Shown: positions 17,397 to 25,878 of the stretch, in pieces
How the letters are laid out: the number at the start of each line of letters is the position of its first letter
Numbering within the stretch: the first letter of the stretch is position 1
Source: an uncultured Collinsella sp.
GTDB taxonomy: Bacteria > Actinomycetota > Coriobacteriia > Coriobacteriales > Coriobacteriaceae
NCBI GenBank assembly: GCA_902492935.1
Contig: CABUNJ010000014.1
Location: 1-60,436 of the forward strand
Length of the DNA stretch: 60,436 nt
Direction: 5' to 3'
Made by a program: the position numbers and the translations under genes
The notes under the pieces: model-generated
Told to the model about the DNA's origin: nothing
The model's database searches: none
Seen by the model: the letters and a program-made list of their open reading frames with translations, nothing else

Positions 17397-17598
17397 CGTG
17401 CATTTTTAGGAGTATTCAACATAACCAAGGGCTTCGGGCGCCACGATAAGTGCCAAAGACCGCGAATATCCCTGCAAATCAAACGCTATAAGCCCATAAC
17501 CCCGCCCATCATTCGTAGAAAACATCGAGAAGTCCCGCTTTTTGCCCGAGGTCGGTATGCAGGGGCCTTCGACTGCAGAATACTCGCAAAAATGCACG
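17397..17598. mobile_element. 202-bp MITE-like element with 21-bp terminal inverted repeats
   Basis: The left end starts CGTGCATTTTT and continues to GAGTATTC (17397-17417). The right end (17578-17598) is its reverse complement with 19 of 21 bases matching. The interior has a minus-strand open frame that continues outside the element, but it has no ribosome binding site or recognisable domain and is probably not a gene. The 17292-17849 gap otherwise holds terminators and a long hairpin. Confidence 0.5.
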
Positions 17599-17634
17599 TC
17601 GCCACCACCCCCACATGGCGCGAACCAAACAAAA

Positions 17635-17655
17635 GCGCGGCCTAAAAGGCCGCGC
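17635..17655 (-). terminator. Terminator, probably of ilvE
   Basis: GCGCGGCCT-aaa-AGGCCGCGC, followed on the minus strand by CTTTTGTTT. It is about 195 bases past the ilvE stop, with the long hairpin at 17709-17833 in between. Confidence 0.65.
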
Positions 17656-17708
17656 ACCATCTTTAATTCAGATTAATTATTGTTCGTTGTGACATCGCCG
17701 AGCCCGCA

Positions 17709-17833
17709 GGGCGGAGAGCAAGCTCCCTCCCGGCGCACTCCGCAGGACGCAAGAAGCCCTCGCCGCACGAAGTGCGCAGCGAGGGCTTCTTGCATGTCCG
17801 AGGACGCGCCGGGAGGGAGCTTACTCTCTGCCC
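17709..17833. repeat. 125-bp near-perfect long hairpin
   Basis: Two arms of about 60 bases pair with few mismatches around a GAA loop at 17769-17771. The inner stem is GCAAGAAGCCCTCGC with its complement, the outer stem AAGCTCCCTCCCGGCGC. It lies 16 bases beyond the ilvE stop. It could be an extreme transcript-end stem or a palindromic mobile element. Confidence 0.8.
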
Positions 17834-17849
17834 GGACAGGAAAGGCTAA

Positions 17850-18902
17850 TTACGCGACGGTGTAAACCCAGTTGTGCTTATCCTCAACAGCACCGGACTG
17901 GATGCCAGTCAGGGTCTCGCGGAGCTTCTTCATCACAGGGCCAATCTCGGTGTAGCCAGCCGGGAAGGTCACGGTCTCGTCGGCGCCGTAAACCTTGTTG
18001 TCGATCTCGCCAACCGGGGAGATGACGGCAGCGGTGCCGCACAGGCCGCACTCGACAAAGGTACCGGCCTTGACCTCGGCCCACTCGACGGGGCGCTGAT
18101 CGACGGTCATACCCAGGTCCTGAGCAACCTGAACGAGCGAACGACGGGTGATGGAAGGCAGGATGGAGTCGGTGTGCGACTGCGGAACGACGAGCGTACC
18201 GTCCTCCTTCACGAACAGGACGTTGGCGCCGCCGGTCTCCTCGACATAGGTGCGGGACTCGGAGTCGAGATACAGGTTCTCGGCATAGCCCTCGCGATGG
18301 GCCTCCATCGTGGGCTTGAGGGACATGGCGTAGTTCAGGCCGGCCTTGATGTTGCCGGTACCGTGCGGTGCCGCGCGGTCATACTCGGAAACGCGCAGCT
18401 TGACGGGCTTGAGGCCACCCTTAAAGTACGGACCGACCGGGGTCACGAGAATGCGGAACGTGTACTCAGGAGCGGGAGCCACGCCGATCACGTCACCGGA
18501 ACCGATCATAAACGGACGCACGTACAGGGTCGCGCCGGAACCGAAGGGCGGAACCCAGGCGGCGTTGGCAGAAACGACCTGCTTGACGGCCTCAACGAAC
18601 TTGTCCTTGGGGAACGGGGGCATCTCGAGGCGCTGGGCAGAGTTGTACATACGCTCGGCGTTCATGTCGGGACGGAAGCAGACGATGCTGCCGTCCTCGG
18701 CGGTGTAGGCCTTCAGGCCCTCAAAGACCTCCTGGCAGTAATGGAAGATGCCACCGCACTCGGAGACGTGCAGGGTGTGGTCGGTGGTCAGGCCGCCCTC
18801 GTCCCACTCGCCATCCTTCCAATGGGCCTCGTAGCTGTAATCGGTCTTCATGTAGCCAAAGCCGAGGCTACCCCAATCGATATCCTTCTTCTCGACAGTC
18901 AT
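17850..18902 (-). CDS. ilvE: Branched-chain amino-acid aminotransferase
   Basis: 350 aa, PLP fold type IV. It transfers the amino group between Leu, Ile or Val and 2-oxoglutarate in the last biosynthetic step. Family motifs: the QEVFEGLKAY segment, the LYVRPFMIGSG segment and NIKAGLNYA, whose lysine corresponds to the PLP Schiff base in this family; ETGGANVLFV and CGLCGTAAVISP follow. The closest match by motif is the eukaryotic/Actinobacteria type of BCAT rather than the E. coli type. The start at 18902 has AAGGAG upstream. A leader of over 100 bases precedes it, but no T-box or leader peptide was recognised. Confidence 0.93.
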   Translation of the reverse strand: MTVEKKDIDWGSLGFGYMKTDYSYEAHWKDGEWDEGGLTTDHTLHVSECGGIFHYCQEVFEGLKAYTAEDGSIVCFRPDMNAERMYNSAQRLEMPPFPKDKFVEAVKQVVSANAAWVPPFGSGATLYVRPFMIGSGDVIGVAPAPEYTFRILVTPVGPYFKGGLKPVKLRVSEYDRAAPHGTGNIKAGLNYAMSLKPTMEAHREGYAENLYLDSESRTYVEETGGANVLFVKEDGTLVVPQSHTDSILPSITRRSLVQVAQDLGMTVDQRPVEWAEVKAGTFVECGLCGTAAVISPVGEIDNKVYGADETVTFPAGYTEIGPVMKKLRETLTGIQSGAVEDKHNWVYTVA

Positions 18903-19132
18903 ATGTCGCTCCTTACATACACAGTTGCAAACTCGCGAACCCGCACGCAAGGACCGAGGCCGACCGCGTCGCAACGTCGCACGCCCGGAGCGTAGAGCCG
19001 GACGGGACACGCAAACGGCATCAAAGCCGATGGCACGCCGATTCGCATGCACGAGATTGTACTCCGCACGCGCGTCGGATAAAACGTTTTTCTTTAACTA
19101 ACTAAAGTATTTTCATTTGACCGAAGCAAGAA

Positions 19133-19160
19133 GGCCCGCCACCGTAAGCGGTGACGGGCC
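19133..19160 (-). terminator. Terminator of the DedA gene
   Basis: A 12-base stem (GGCCCGCCACCG with complement, one mismatch) around TAAG, 31 bases past the dedA stop; a weak T-rich run follows on the minus strand. Confidence 0.65.
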
Positions 19161-19190
19161 TCAGCTGCACGGTTTGCGCGCTGGCTCGAG

Positions 19191-19838
19191 CTACGCGTTC
19201 TTTTTGCCCAGCTTAGCCTTAACCAGACCGACCACGGTCGGGATGATCGACACGGCAACGATGCCGACGATCAGCAACTCAAAGTGCTCCTGCACAAAGG
19301 GGATGCCGCCAAAGAAGTAGCCCAGCAGTGTAAAGAGCGTCGACCAGGTAATGCCGCCCAGCACGTTAAAGATGACAAAATTGCGCCAGTGCATGCCGCC
19401 CATGCCGGCGATAAAGGGCACAAAGGTGCGGATAAACGGGAAGAAGCGGCCCAAGAAGATGGCCAAGTGGCCCCACTTGTCCAAGAAGTCCTCGGACTTT
19501 TTAATGCGCTCGGGCGTCATGGCCTTGACCTTGCCCGAGGCGATGATCTTGCGGCCAAAGAAGTGGCCGATCATAAAGTTGCACTGATCGCCCAGGATGG
19601 CTGCGGCCCATGCGGTGGCCAGAAGCGCCACGATGTTAAAGCCACCGTTGTGGGCAAAGAAACCCGAGGCAAACAGTAGCGAATCGCCAGGAAGGAACGG
19701 GAAGAACACCACGCCCGTCTCGATAAAGATGATCAGGAACACGCAGCCGTAGGCCATAAGCGGGCCGGCGGCGATCCAGCTGGCGATCGCGGTGCGCGGG
19801 TCTTTGAGCAGCTCGGCGATAAAATTAATGAAACCCAT
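19191..19838 (-). CDS. DedA-family membrane protein
   Basis: 215 aa integral membrane protein of the DedA / VTT family, linked in other bacteria to undecaprenyl-phosphate or lipid flipping and envelope stability. Family motifs are present: the FFPFLPGDSLLFASG segment with a conserved Glu before it, GDQCNFMIGHFFGR, and FLGRFFPFIRTFVPFIAGMG with the conserved FxRxxP-like Arg. Four to five hydrophobic segments are visible. The start at 19838 has GAGAGG about nine bases upstream. Substrate unknown. Confidence 0.9.
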   Translation of the reverse strand: MGFINFIAELLKDPRTAIASWIAAGPLMAYGCVFLIIFIETGVVFFPFLPGDSLLFASGFFAHNGGFNIVALLATAWAAAILGDQCNFMIGHFFGRKIIASGKVKAMTPERIKKSEDFLDKWGHLAIFLGRFFPFIRTFVPFIAGMGGMHWRNFVIFNVLGGITWSTLFTLLGYFFGGIPFVQEHFELLIVGIVAVSIIPTVVGLVKAKLGKKNA

Positions 19839-20061
19839 GAAGTAAAACCTCTCAGTTGTGGGCGCGGATACGTCCAAGTTGACCAGTATACGGTTGCGGC
19901 GCCCCCTCGTGCGCAACCCCACAAAAGCATGACCCCATTACCAGCAAGTTTGCATAACTGACACCTGTTGCGCAATGCCGCCAAGATTGTCCTTCCTAAT
20001 CCCTAGCGAATCGCTATACTTTATTGAATCGCATTGCCATGGCGCTAAGGGAGGGCGGCCG

Positions 20062-20766
20062 GTGAGCTTTATCAATACCATTCGCGAGGACATCAAGACC
20101 GTCCAAGCGCAGGACCCCGCCGCGCAAAACGGTCTGGTCATCTTCCTTTCCTATCCTGGCCTGCACGCCAAGTGGAACCACGTGCCCGAGCACTGGCTCT
20201 GGGAGCATGGCCATCGCTCGCTCGCCCGCGTGCTCTCGCAAATCACCCGCCACATCACCGGCGTCGAGATTCATCCCGCCGCACAGATCGGCAAACATTT
20301 CTTTATCGACCACGCCATGGGCGTCGTCATCGGCGAGACCACCATTGTGGGTGACAACTGCGTGCTCTACCAGGGCGTCACGCTCGGCGGTACCGGCAAC
20401 GAGACCGGCAAACGCCACCCAACGCTCGGCGATAACGTCACCGTGGGCACGGGTGCCAAGGTGCTCGGCAACATTCGTATCGGCAACAACGTCAAGATCG
20501 GCGGCAACTCGGTTGTCGTCAAGGACGTGCCCGACAACTGCACCGTCGTGGGCGTGCCGGGACGCATCATCAAGCGCAACGGCTGCCGCGTGTTCGAGGA
20601 GAGCTTCGATGCCAAGCAGCATCGCGAGTACATGCCCGACGATGCCGCCGAGCAATCCGCGCTCAACCGTCAAGGCATTACCGAGAATGCCCGCCGCGTC
20701 AAGGAACTCGAGCGAGAGGTGGCCGAGCTCAAAGCCCTCGTCGCCAAGCTCGTGGACGAACGCTAG
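20062..20766 (+). CDS. cysE: Serine O-acetyltransferase
   Basis: 234 aa. It makes O-acetylserine from serine and acetyl-CoA, the first step of cysteine synthesis. A helical N-terminal region of about 65 residues is followed by left-handed beta-helix hexapeptide repeats (from about residue 70: IHPAAQIGKHFFIDHAMGVV, then the GVTLGGTG loop). The family DHxMG motif is DHAMG here. A coiled-coil tail follows after PGRII. This is the short form typical of Gram-positives and EpsC-type proteins. The GTG start is chosen because GGGAGGG precedes it at a good distance and no in-frame ATG with a ribosome site exists. No cysK lies nearby. Confidence 0.9.
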   Translation: MSFINTIREDIKTVQAQDPAAQNGLVIFLSYPGLHAKWNHVPEHWLWEHGHRSLARVLSQITRHITGVEIHPAAQIGKHFFIDHAMGVVIGETTIVGDNCVLYQGVTLGGTGNETGKRHPTLGDNVTVGTGAKVLGNIRIGNNVKIGGNSVVVKDVPDNCTVVGVPGRIIKRNGCRVFEESFDAKQHREYMPDDAAEQSALNRQGITENARRVKELEREVAELKALVAKLVDER

Positions 20767-20802
20767 AGGCGGACGACCGCCGACAACATTGACGCCAACG
20801 CA

Positions 20803-20837
20803 AAGGCGCGCCAGAGGATTCGCCCCCGGCGCGCCTT
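20803..20837 (+). terminator. Terminator of cysE
   Basis: AAGGCGCGCC and its perfect complement around a 15-base loop, followed by ATTT. Confidence 0.75.
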
Positions 20838-20845
20838 ATTTGTGA

Positions 20846-20874
20846 TGTGACAAAGGGGCTGTCCCTTTGTCACA
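20846..20874. repeat. GGGAC-type palindrome
   Basis: TGTGACAAAGGG and its complement around a 5-base centre; on the minus strand it reads AAAGGGACAGCCCC. It abuts the stop codon of the ABC gene at 20875, so it may end that operon. Confidence 0.8.
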
Positions 20875-22890
20875 TTATGCGAACTGGCTCAGATAGAGGT
20901 CGGCGTAAGCGCCCTCGGCTGCGAGCAGCTCCTTATGCGTGCCCTGCTCGATAATGTTGCCGTGGTCCATGACCAGAATCAGGTCGGCATCCACGATCGT
21001 CGACAGGCGATGCGCGATCACAAAGCTCGTGCGCCCATGCATGAGAGCGTCCATAGCACGGCCGATGGCAAGCTCGGTGCGCGTATCCACGCTCGACGTC
21101 GCCTCGTCCAGGATGAGAATCGCCGGATTGTTGAGCAGCACGCGCGCAATGGTCAGCAGCTGACGCTGGCCCTGGCTGATGCTTTCGGCATCGTTGGCCA
21201 CGCGCGTGTCGTAGCCCTGCGGCATGGTGCGTACAAAGAAATCGACCTGCGCGGCGCGCGCGGCGGCCACGACCTCCTCGCGCGTCGCCTCGGGGCAGCC
21301 GTAGGCGATGTTTTCGGCAATCGTGCCATCGAACAGCCAGGCGTCCTGCAGCACCATGCCAAACTGCTGGCGCAGCTCGCCGCGGTCCATGCGGCTCGTG
21401 TCCACGCCGTCGAGCGTAATACGCCCGCCGTCAATCTCGTAGAAGCGCATGAGCAGGTTAATGAGCGTGGTCTTGCCCGCGCCCGTGGTTCCCACCACGG
21501 CAATCTTCTGGCCCGGCTCGGCGGTAAACGACACATCGCGCATGAGCGGCTTGTCGGGCGCATAACCAAAGCGCACGTGCTCAAAAGCGACACGGCCCTC
21601 AACGCGACCCGGCAGCTTGGCGGCCTCGCCCGGCTGCGGATCCGCCTCCATCTCGGGTTCATCGAGCAGGTCGAACACGCGCTCCGCGCTCGCCAGCGCG
21701 CTCTGCAGCGAGTTGAAGGTAAACGACAGCTGCGTCATGGGCTCGGATGCCTCGTAGATAAACTGGAAGAACGCCTGGAACACGCCGACGGTCATGCGGC
21801 CGGCAACCAGCATGCTGCAGCCCACAATCGCAATCACGATCTGTGCCAGGCGGCCGATAAAGCGCACCGCGGGGCCGACGGCGTTAATCATGAAGTCGGC
21901 CTTGGCACTCACGCGCGCCAGCTCGCCCGAGGCCTGGTGCACCTCGGCAGAACTCTGACGCTCGCGGTTAAACGCGCGAATCACCAGACGGCCCGAGTAG
22001 CCTTCCTCAACCGCACTCGTAATCTTGGACACCCACTCCTGGCGCTCACCGGTCACGTCATGCGTGCGGCGCGAGACCACCTTGGTCACCAGCAGCGACA
22101 ACGCCGTAAAGAACAAAAAGACGAGCGTGAGCGGCACGCTAAACACGAACATCACGCTCACGGCGCCCACCACGGTACCGATCGACACCAGAAGCTGCAG
22201 CAAGCCGCGCTGCATGCTCTCGGACATCTTGTCCAGGTCGTTGGTCGCGCGGCTAACGACCTCGCCGGGACGATGTGCGTCAAAATAGGCGAGCGGCAGA
22301 CGATTGAGCTTTTGTGCGATGCGGTTGCGTAGGCGCAGGTTGAGGCGTTCGGCCACGCTCGACATCAAAAAGCTCTGGAGCGCGTAGAACGAGGCAGCGG
22401 CGGTCCAAATCATAAAGTAGATGAAGATGGTCCTGCCGCAGTTCTCCCAGGTGATGTTGAAGGTGGTGTCGTTGGCAAACGCCACCTGAATGTGGCTCCA
22501 CAGCTCATCGATCACGCGGGCGCTATATGCCGGCGCAGCGGTGTTAAAGATGGCATAGAACACAATGCTCGCGAACACGATATAGAAGCGCCAATGGTCG
22601 CCGGCAGCCTCGCTCCACAGGCGGCGCACCGTCGCCCAGGTATCTCGAGGCGTCTCGTCCTCGTCTTCGTCGTCCACATCGCGCATGCGTTCCGCCTCGG
22701 CTCGGGCGCGCTCATCCTCCGCGCGCTCATTTTCCTCATAGAGCGCCTGGCGGCGAGCCTCGCGCGCGGCTGCAGCCTTGGCGGCCTCATCCAGCTCGGG
22801 TGCTACGGCAGCCTGGTCGACCGTTTTATCGGCAGCGTCCGCAGCGGCGGTATCAACAACACCGCCCTGTTTCTCGAGCTCCTCGGTCAT
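20875..22890 (-). CDS. ABC exporter half-transporter, canonical-site subunit
   Basis: 671 aa. A charged cytoplasmic N-terminal extension of about 100 residues (Ala/Glu/Arg/Asp-rich) precedes six membrane segments and a C-terminal ATPase. Walker A is GTTGAGKTT, Walker B ILILDEAT with the catalytic Glu, the H-loop IAHRLST. The signature is ISQGQRQ instead of LSGGQ. Its partner upstream has a complementary degenerate Walker B, so together they resemble TM287/288-type heterodimeric exporters with one active and one degenerate site. The ATG at 22890 follows AGGGAGG; only one base separates it from the stop of the partner. Probable drug or lipid-like export; substrate unknown. Confidence 0.92.
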   Translation of the reverse strand: MTEELEKQGGVVDTAAADAADKTVDQAAVAPELDEAAKAAAAREARRQALYEENERAEDERARAEAERMRDVDDEDEDETPRDTWATVRRLWSEAAGDHWRFYIVFASIVFYAIFNTAAPAYSARVIDELWSHIQVAFANDTTFNITWENCGRTIFIYFMIWTAAASFYALQSFLMSSVAERLNLRLRNRIAQKLNRLPLAYFDAHRPGEVVSRATNDLDKMSESMQRGLLQLLVSIGTVVGAVSVMFVFSVPLTLVFLFFTALSLLVTKVVSRRTHDVTGERQEWVSKITSAVEEGYSGRLVIRAFNRERQSSAEVHQASGELARVSAKADFMINAVGPAVRFIGRLAQIVIAIVGCSMLVAGRMTVGVFQAFFQFIYEASEPMTQLSFTFNSLQSALASAERVFDLLDEPEMEADPQPGEAAKLPGRVEGRVAFEHVRFGYAPDKPLMRDVSFTAEPGQKIAVVGTTGAGKTTLINLLMRFYEIDGGRITLDGVDTSRMDRGELRQQFGMVLQDAWLFDGTIAENIAYGCPEATREEVVAAARAAQVDFFVRTMPQGYDTRVANDAESISQGQRQLLTIARVLLNNPAILILDEATSSVDTRTELAIGRAMDALMHGRTSFVIAHRLSTIVDADLILVMDHGNIIEQGTHKELLAAEGAYADLYLSQFA

Positions 22891-22891
22891 G

Positions 22892-24628
22892 CTACTCACC
22901 TCCCTTCATTTGCGATTCCGCGATGGCACGGTACACCTCGCAGGTTTCCATAAGCTCGCCATGCGTGCCCAGGCCCACAACCTCGCCGTCCTTGAGCACG
23001 ACGATCTGGTCGGCGTGCAAGATCGTCGAGATGCGCTGCGCGATGATGAGCACCGCGGCGTCACGCGTCTCGTCTTGCAACGCATGGCGCAGGGCGGCAT
23101 CGGTCTTAAAGTCCAGGGCCGAGAAACTGTCATCGAAGATATATAGATCGGCATGCTTCATGAGCGCACGGGCGATAGCCAGACGCTGGCGCTGGCCGCC
23201 CGAAAAGTTCGTGCCGCCCTGCGCCACCGGGGTATCGAGTCCCTGCGGCTGATCGAGCACAAAGGTGCTCTGGGCAACCTGGAGTGCATGAAGCATGTCG
23301 GCCTCGGTCGCGTCTTCGTTGCCAAAGCGCAGATTGCTTGCCACGGTGCCCGAGAACAGCCATGCCTTTTGCGGCACATAGGCAATGCGCCCGCGAATCT
23401 CGTCTTGCGTAAGCTCGCGCAGGTCGGTGCCGTCCAGGCGAATGGCGCCCTTGGTGGCATCATGGAAGCGCAGCAGGAGCTTGGCCACCGTCGACTTGCC
23501 CGAACCCGTCGAGCCGACGATCGCGGTCGTCTGACCGCGGCGACAGGTAAAGTTCAGATCGCGCAGTGTGTCCTCGTCGGCGTCGTCAAAGCGAAACGAC
23601 ATATGATCGAACACGGCGACCACATCGGCCCCGTCCTTTGAGTCGGACGCGGCCGCATCCAGCGTGCGCTCGCCATCGACGATGCTCGGCTCAATCTCCA
23701 ACACCTGCTGCGCACGGTTCAGGCACGCGGCAGCACGCGGAAGCGTCAGCACCACCATCTGCGCCATCATCACAAAGAACAGGATCAGAATTGCATACTC
23801 CAGCACCGCCGAGATACTCGCAATCTGCATGGCGTGGGCGCCTACGCGGTTGCCGCCCACCCACAGCACCGCCACCTCGGCGATGTTCATCAAAAAGAAG
23901 CTTGAGCTGTCGAGGCCCACAAACAGGTGGTTGACTTTGATGGCGTTGGCGGCGTATTCGCTAAACACCTCGTCCAGACGCCGTTCCTCGTGGCGCTCCT
24001 TGTTAAACGCACGGATGACGCGCACGCCCACAATATTCTCGCGCAGCACCACGTTCATGCGGTCGATAAAGCCCTGTAGGCGCATAAAAATCGGCGCCGC
24101 GTTGGCGACCGTAAAGACCGCCGCCACCAGCACAATCGCCACGACTGCACCCAGCAGCGTACCCATGGCGGGATCGATATGCCAGGCGAAGATGATGCCC
24201 GCCACGGCCAAAAACGGCACCGGCAGCACCAGCTGAATCGTCTGCAGAATCGCCTGCTGGATCACGTTGATGTCGTTGAGCGAGCGCGTGATCATCGAGC
24301 CGGTGCCAAAGCGCTCAAAGTCGCTGGCGGACAGCTCGAGTGACTTGTCGTAGACGGTGTTGCGGATGTCACAGGCCACGTTGGCCGCCAGGCGAGCCGA
24401 AAGATAACAGCCCAACACCGCGCCACCGCTGGCCATGCCGGTCGCGACAAGCATGTACAGGCCGTTGCGCAGGATGTAGTCGACATCACCCGTCGTGATG
24501 CCGGTATTGACCATATTCGCCAGCATCGTAGGCACCAGCAGCGTGCCGACGTTATCTATCAGCAACACAAACAGTGTCACCGCAATCAGTCCGCGATACG
24601 GCCTCATAAACCTCATTAAGAGTCGCAC
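22892..24628 (-). CDS. ABC exporter half-transporter, degenerate-site subunit
   Basis: 578 aa, six membrane segments followed by an ATPase domain. Walker A is GSTGSGKST and the signature is the normal FSGGQRQR. Walker B ends FDDSFSALD: Asp replaces the catalytic Glu, as in the degenerate half of heterodimeric exporters. It overlaps the end of the MarR gene by 13 bases through a GTG start at 24628 with AGGGGGAG just upstream. An ATG four codons later is possible. It and the next gene are translated from one message controlled by the MarR promoter. Confidence 0.92.
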   Translation of the reverse strand: MRLLMRFMRPYRGLIAVTLFVLLIDNVGTLLVPTMLANMVNTGITTGDVDYILRNGLYMLVATGMASGGAVLGCYLSARLAANVACDIRNTVYDKSLELSASDFERFGTGSMITRSLNDINVIQQAILQTIQLVLPVPFLAVAGIIFAWHIDPAMGTLLGAVVAIVLVAAVFTVANAAPIFMRLQGFIDRMNVVLRENIVGVRVIRAFNKERHEERRLDEVFSEYAANAIKVNHLFVGLDSSSFFLMNIAEVAVLWVGGNRVGAHAMQIASISAVLEYAILILFFVMMAQMVVLTLPRAAACLNRAQQVLEIEPSIVDGERTLDAAASDSKDGADVVAVFDHMSFRFDDADEDTLRDLNFTCRRGQTTAIVGSTGSGKSTVAKLLLRFHDATKGAIRLDGTDLRELTQDEIRGRIAYVPQKAWLFSGTVASNLRFGNEDATEADMLHALQVAQSTFVLDQPQGLDTPVAQGGTNFSGGQRQRLAIARALMKHADLYIFDDSFSALDFKTDAALRHALQDETRDAAVLIIAQRISTILHADQIVVLKDGEVVGLGTHGELMETCEVYRAIAESQMKGGE

Positions 24629-25128
24629 GTCTCCCCCTCTTCTTGTTTTTCCGCTTGGCTCTCGGCAGCCATCTGCTGTTTAAACGCTTCGCACTCCTCG
24701 TTGAGCACATGGGAAAACTTGCCGACCAGACGCATAATCTCACGCTGTTCCCAGGGCTCGAGCGCGCCAAAGGCACGCTGCTCGGCTTTAACCGCCGGCA
24801 ACGCATAGTGCTCGGCGAACCGCCGGCCCTCATCGGTCAAACAAACGACCTTATTCTTACGACTGCCTTCGGCAAATTCCAGCGTTGCAAGCCCTCGCGC
24901 CGTCCGGGTTTTAATTGCCGAGTTAATGGTCTGCTTGCTATAGAACCATTCGCTCGTGAGCCGGCTCACAGCAACGCCTTCGTCCGCCGTGCTGATATCG
25001 ACGAGCATCCAATAGGCACAATCCGAAAGGCCGCAGGCACGCGCGAACTCTGAATAAATACGGTCGAGCCCGTTGAGCATCCGGTCAAAATCGACCGACG
25101 TAACCGCGCAATCCAGCTCTCCCACCAT
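24616..25128 (-). CDS. MarR-family regulator of the ABC exporter operon
   Basis: 170 aa winged-helix protein with an acidic C-terminal tail. The recognition region is SEWFYSKQTINSAIKTR and the wing LEFAEGSRKNKVVCLTDEG. The start at 25128 has no clear ribosome site, so initiation may be inefficient or leaderless-like. It is first in a three-gene operon with both ABC half-transporters. Tandem TAGTC...GACTA palindromes in its promoter make autorepression the likely mode, with derepression by a drug or metabolite. Confidence 0.9.
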   Translation of the reverse strand: MVGELDCAVTSVDFDRMLNGLDRIYSEFARACGLSDCAYWMLVDISTADEGVAVSRLTSEWFYSKQTINSAIKTRTARGLATLEFAEGSRKNKVVCLTDEGRRFAEHYALPAVKAEQRAFGALEPWEQREIMRLVGKFSHVLNEECEAFKQQMAAESQAEKQEEGETCDS

Positions 25129-25132
25129 TCGA

Positions 25133-25190
25133 TAGTCCGAATTTTGACTAATTGAGATTTCAGATTAGTCCGAGTTTTGACTATCGTCAA
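25133..25190 (-). promoter_or_regulatory. MarR operon promoter with two operators
   Basis: On the minus strand: TTGACG (25190-25185), a 17-base spacer, then TAATCT. Two near-identical 18-base palindromic sites, TAGTCCGAATTTTGACTA (25133-25150) and TAGTCCGAGTTTTGACTA (25166-25183), are 33 bases apart centre to centre. The upstream one fills the promoter spacer; the other lies past the start point. Binding by MarR would block the polymerase. Confidence 0.8.
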
Positions 25191-25230
25191 GGGCTTCGTT
25201 CGCAGCGCGCAAGCTATACAACATATCGAC

Positions 25231-25267
25231 AAAAAAGACCGCCGGCGCGGGGGCAGCGCCGGCGGTC
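25231..25267 (-). terminator. Terminator of the 96-aa gene
   Basis: A 12-base perfect stem GACCGCCGGCGC around GGGGGCA with a run of six T on the minus strand after it. Confidence 0.92.
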
Positions 25268-25293
25268 ACGTGAAAATCGGGTTTTATTGCCTG

Positions 25294-25584
25294 TTAAGCG
25301 GCGACGGCCTCGTAGACCGTAGCGCCCGAGAAGCTGTCATGCAGGCTCTTGCCGGCAATCCACGGCAGCTCGACGACCTCGCAGACCGTGTTGACCAGCT
25401 CGGAGCAGTCAGTAAAGTGGCCCTTGTCGTTGAGGGCCTCGCAATCCTGAACACGCCAATAGCCATCGGTGTGCGTGATGTAGTACTCGTGATCGTTGAT
25501 CGACACGAAAGCGCGCGTCTTGGAACGCAGCAGCTTCAGAAATCCTTCGAAATCGGTCTCGACGACATCTCCAGCCTGGAACAT
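25294..25584 (-). CDS. Small conserved-looking protein of unknown function (96 aa)
   Basis: I do not recognise a family. The start at 25584 is backed by a perfect AGGAGG seven bases upstream and the gene has a strong terminator, so it is clearly expressed on its own. The sequence is acidic with a short beta-like pattern (FVSINDHEYYITHTDGYWRV) and a few Cys (QDC, TDC, TVC). No signal peptide or membrane segment is seen. It lies between the MarR operon and the nitroreductase. Confidence 0.75.
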   Translation of the reverse strand: MFQAGDVVETDFEGFLKLLRSKTRAFVSINDHEYYITHTDGYWRVQDCEALNDKGHFTDCSELVNTVCEVVELPWIAGKSLHDSFSGATVYEAVAA

Positions 25585-25647
25585 GATGTTACCTCCTGGC
25601 CCGGCGCCACCACGGCGCATTGATAAACGTTGGTACTCCTTTAGTAA

Positions 25648-25664
25648 AACCTTTATCAAAGGTT
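25648..25664. promoter_or_regulatory. Possible operator palindrome
   Basis: AACCTTT-atc-AAAGGTT lies in the 294-bp gap between the 96-aa gene and the nitroreductase gene, about 65 bases before the former's start. No other gene is seen in the gap. Confidence 0.35.
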
Positions 25665-25878
25665 ATGCGTTCGTCATTTAGGCAAGTGGTAAAAAACCGC
25701 AGGGTAGACGGGATAAAACGTTTAACCATCCCATTTGTTTGTCACATTCTGGGCGCAGTTTTATGCAAGCCGACTTTTCCGATTGGTGACTATTGCTGTT
25801 TGGGGCCCTCTGCGCGACTACGGCTACGGCACGACGGGTAAGAACGGAGCATCTGCAACGTCATCGCTAGGAGAACCT

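Noticed and set aside
17406..17660. Possible 84-aa minus-strand protein near the 202-bp element
   Set aside because: It spans the element's end and a terminator stem, has no ribosome binding site and no recognisable domain.
18903..19130. T-box or leucine leader before ilvE
   Set aside because: No T-box sequence (the conserved 14-base TGG-type motif) and no leader peptide with clustered Leu/Ile/Val codons were seen.
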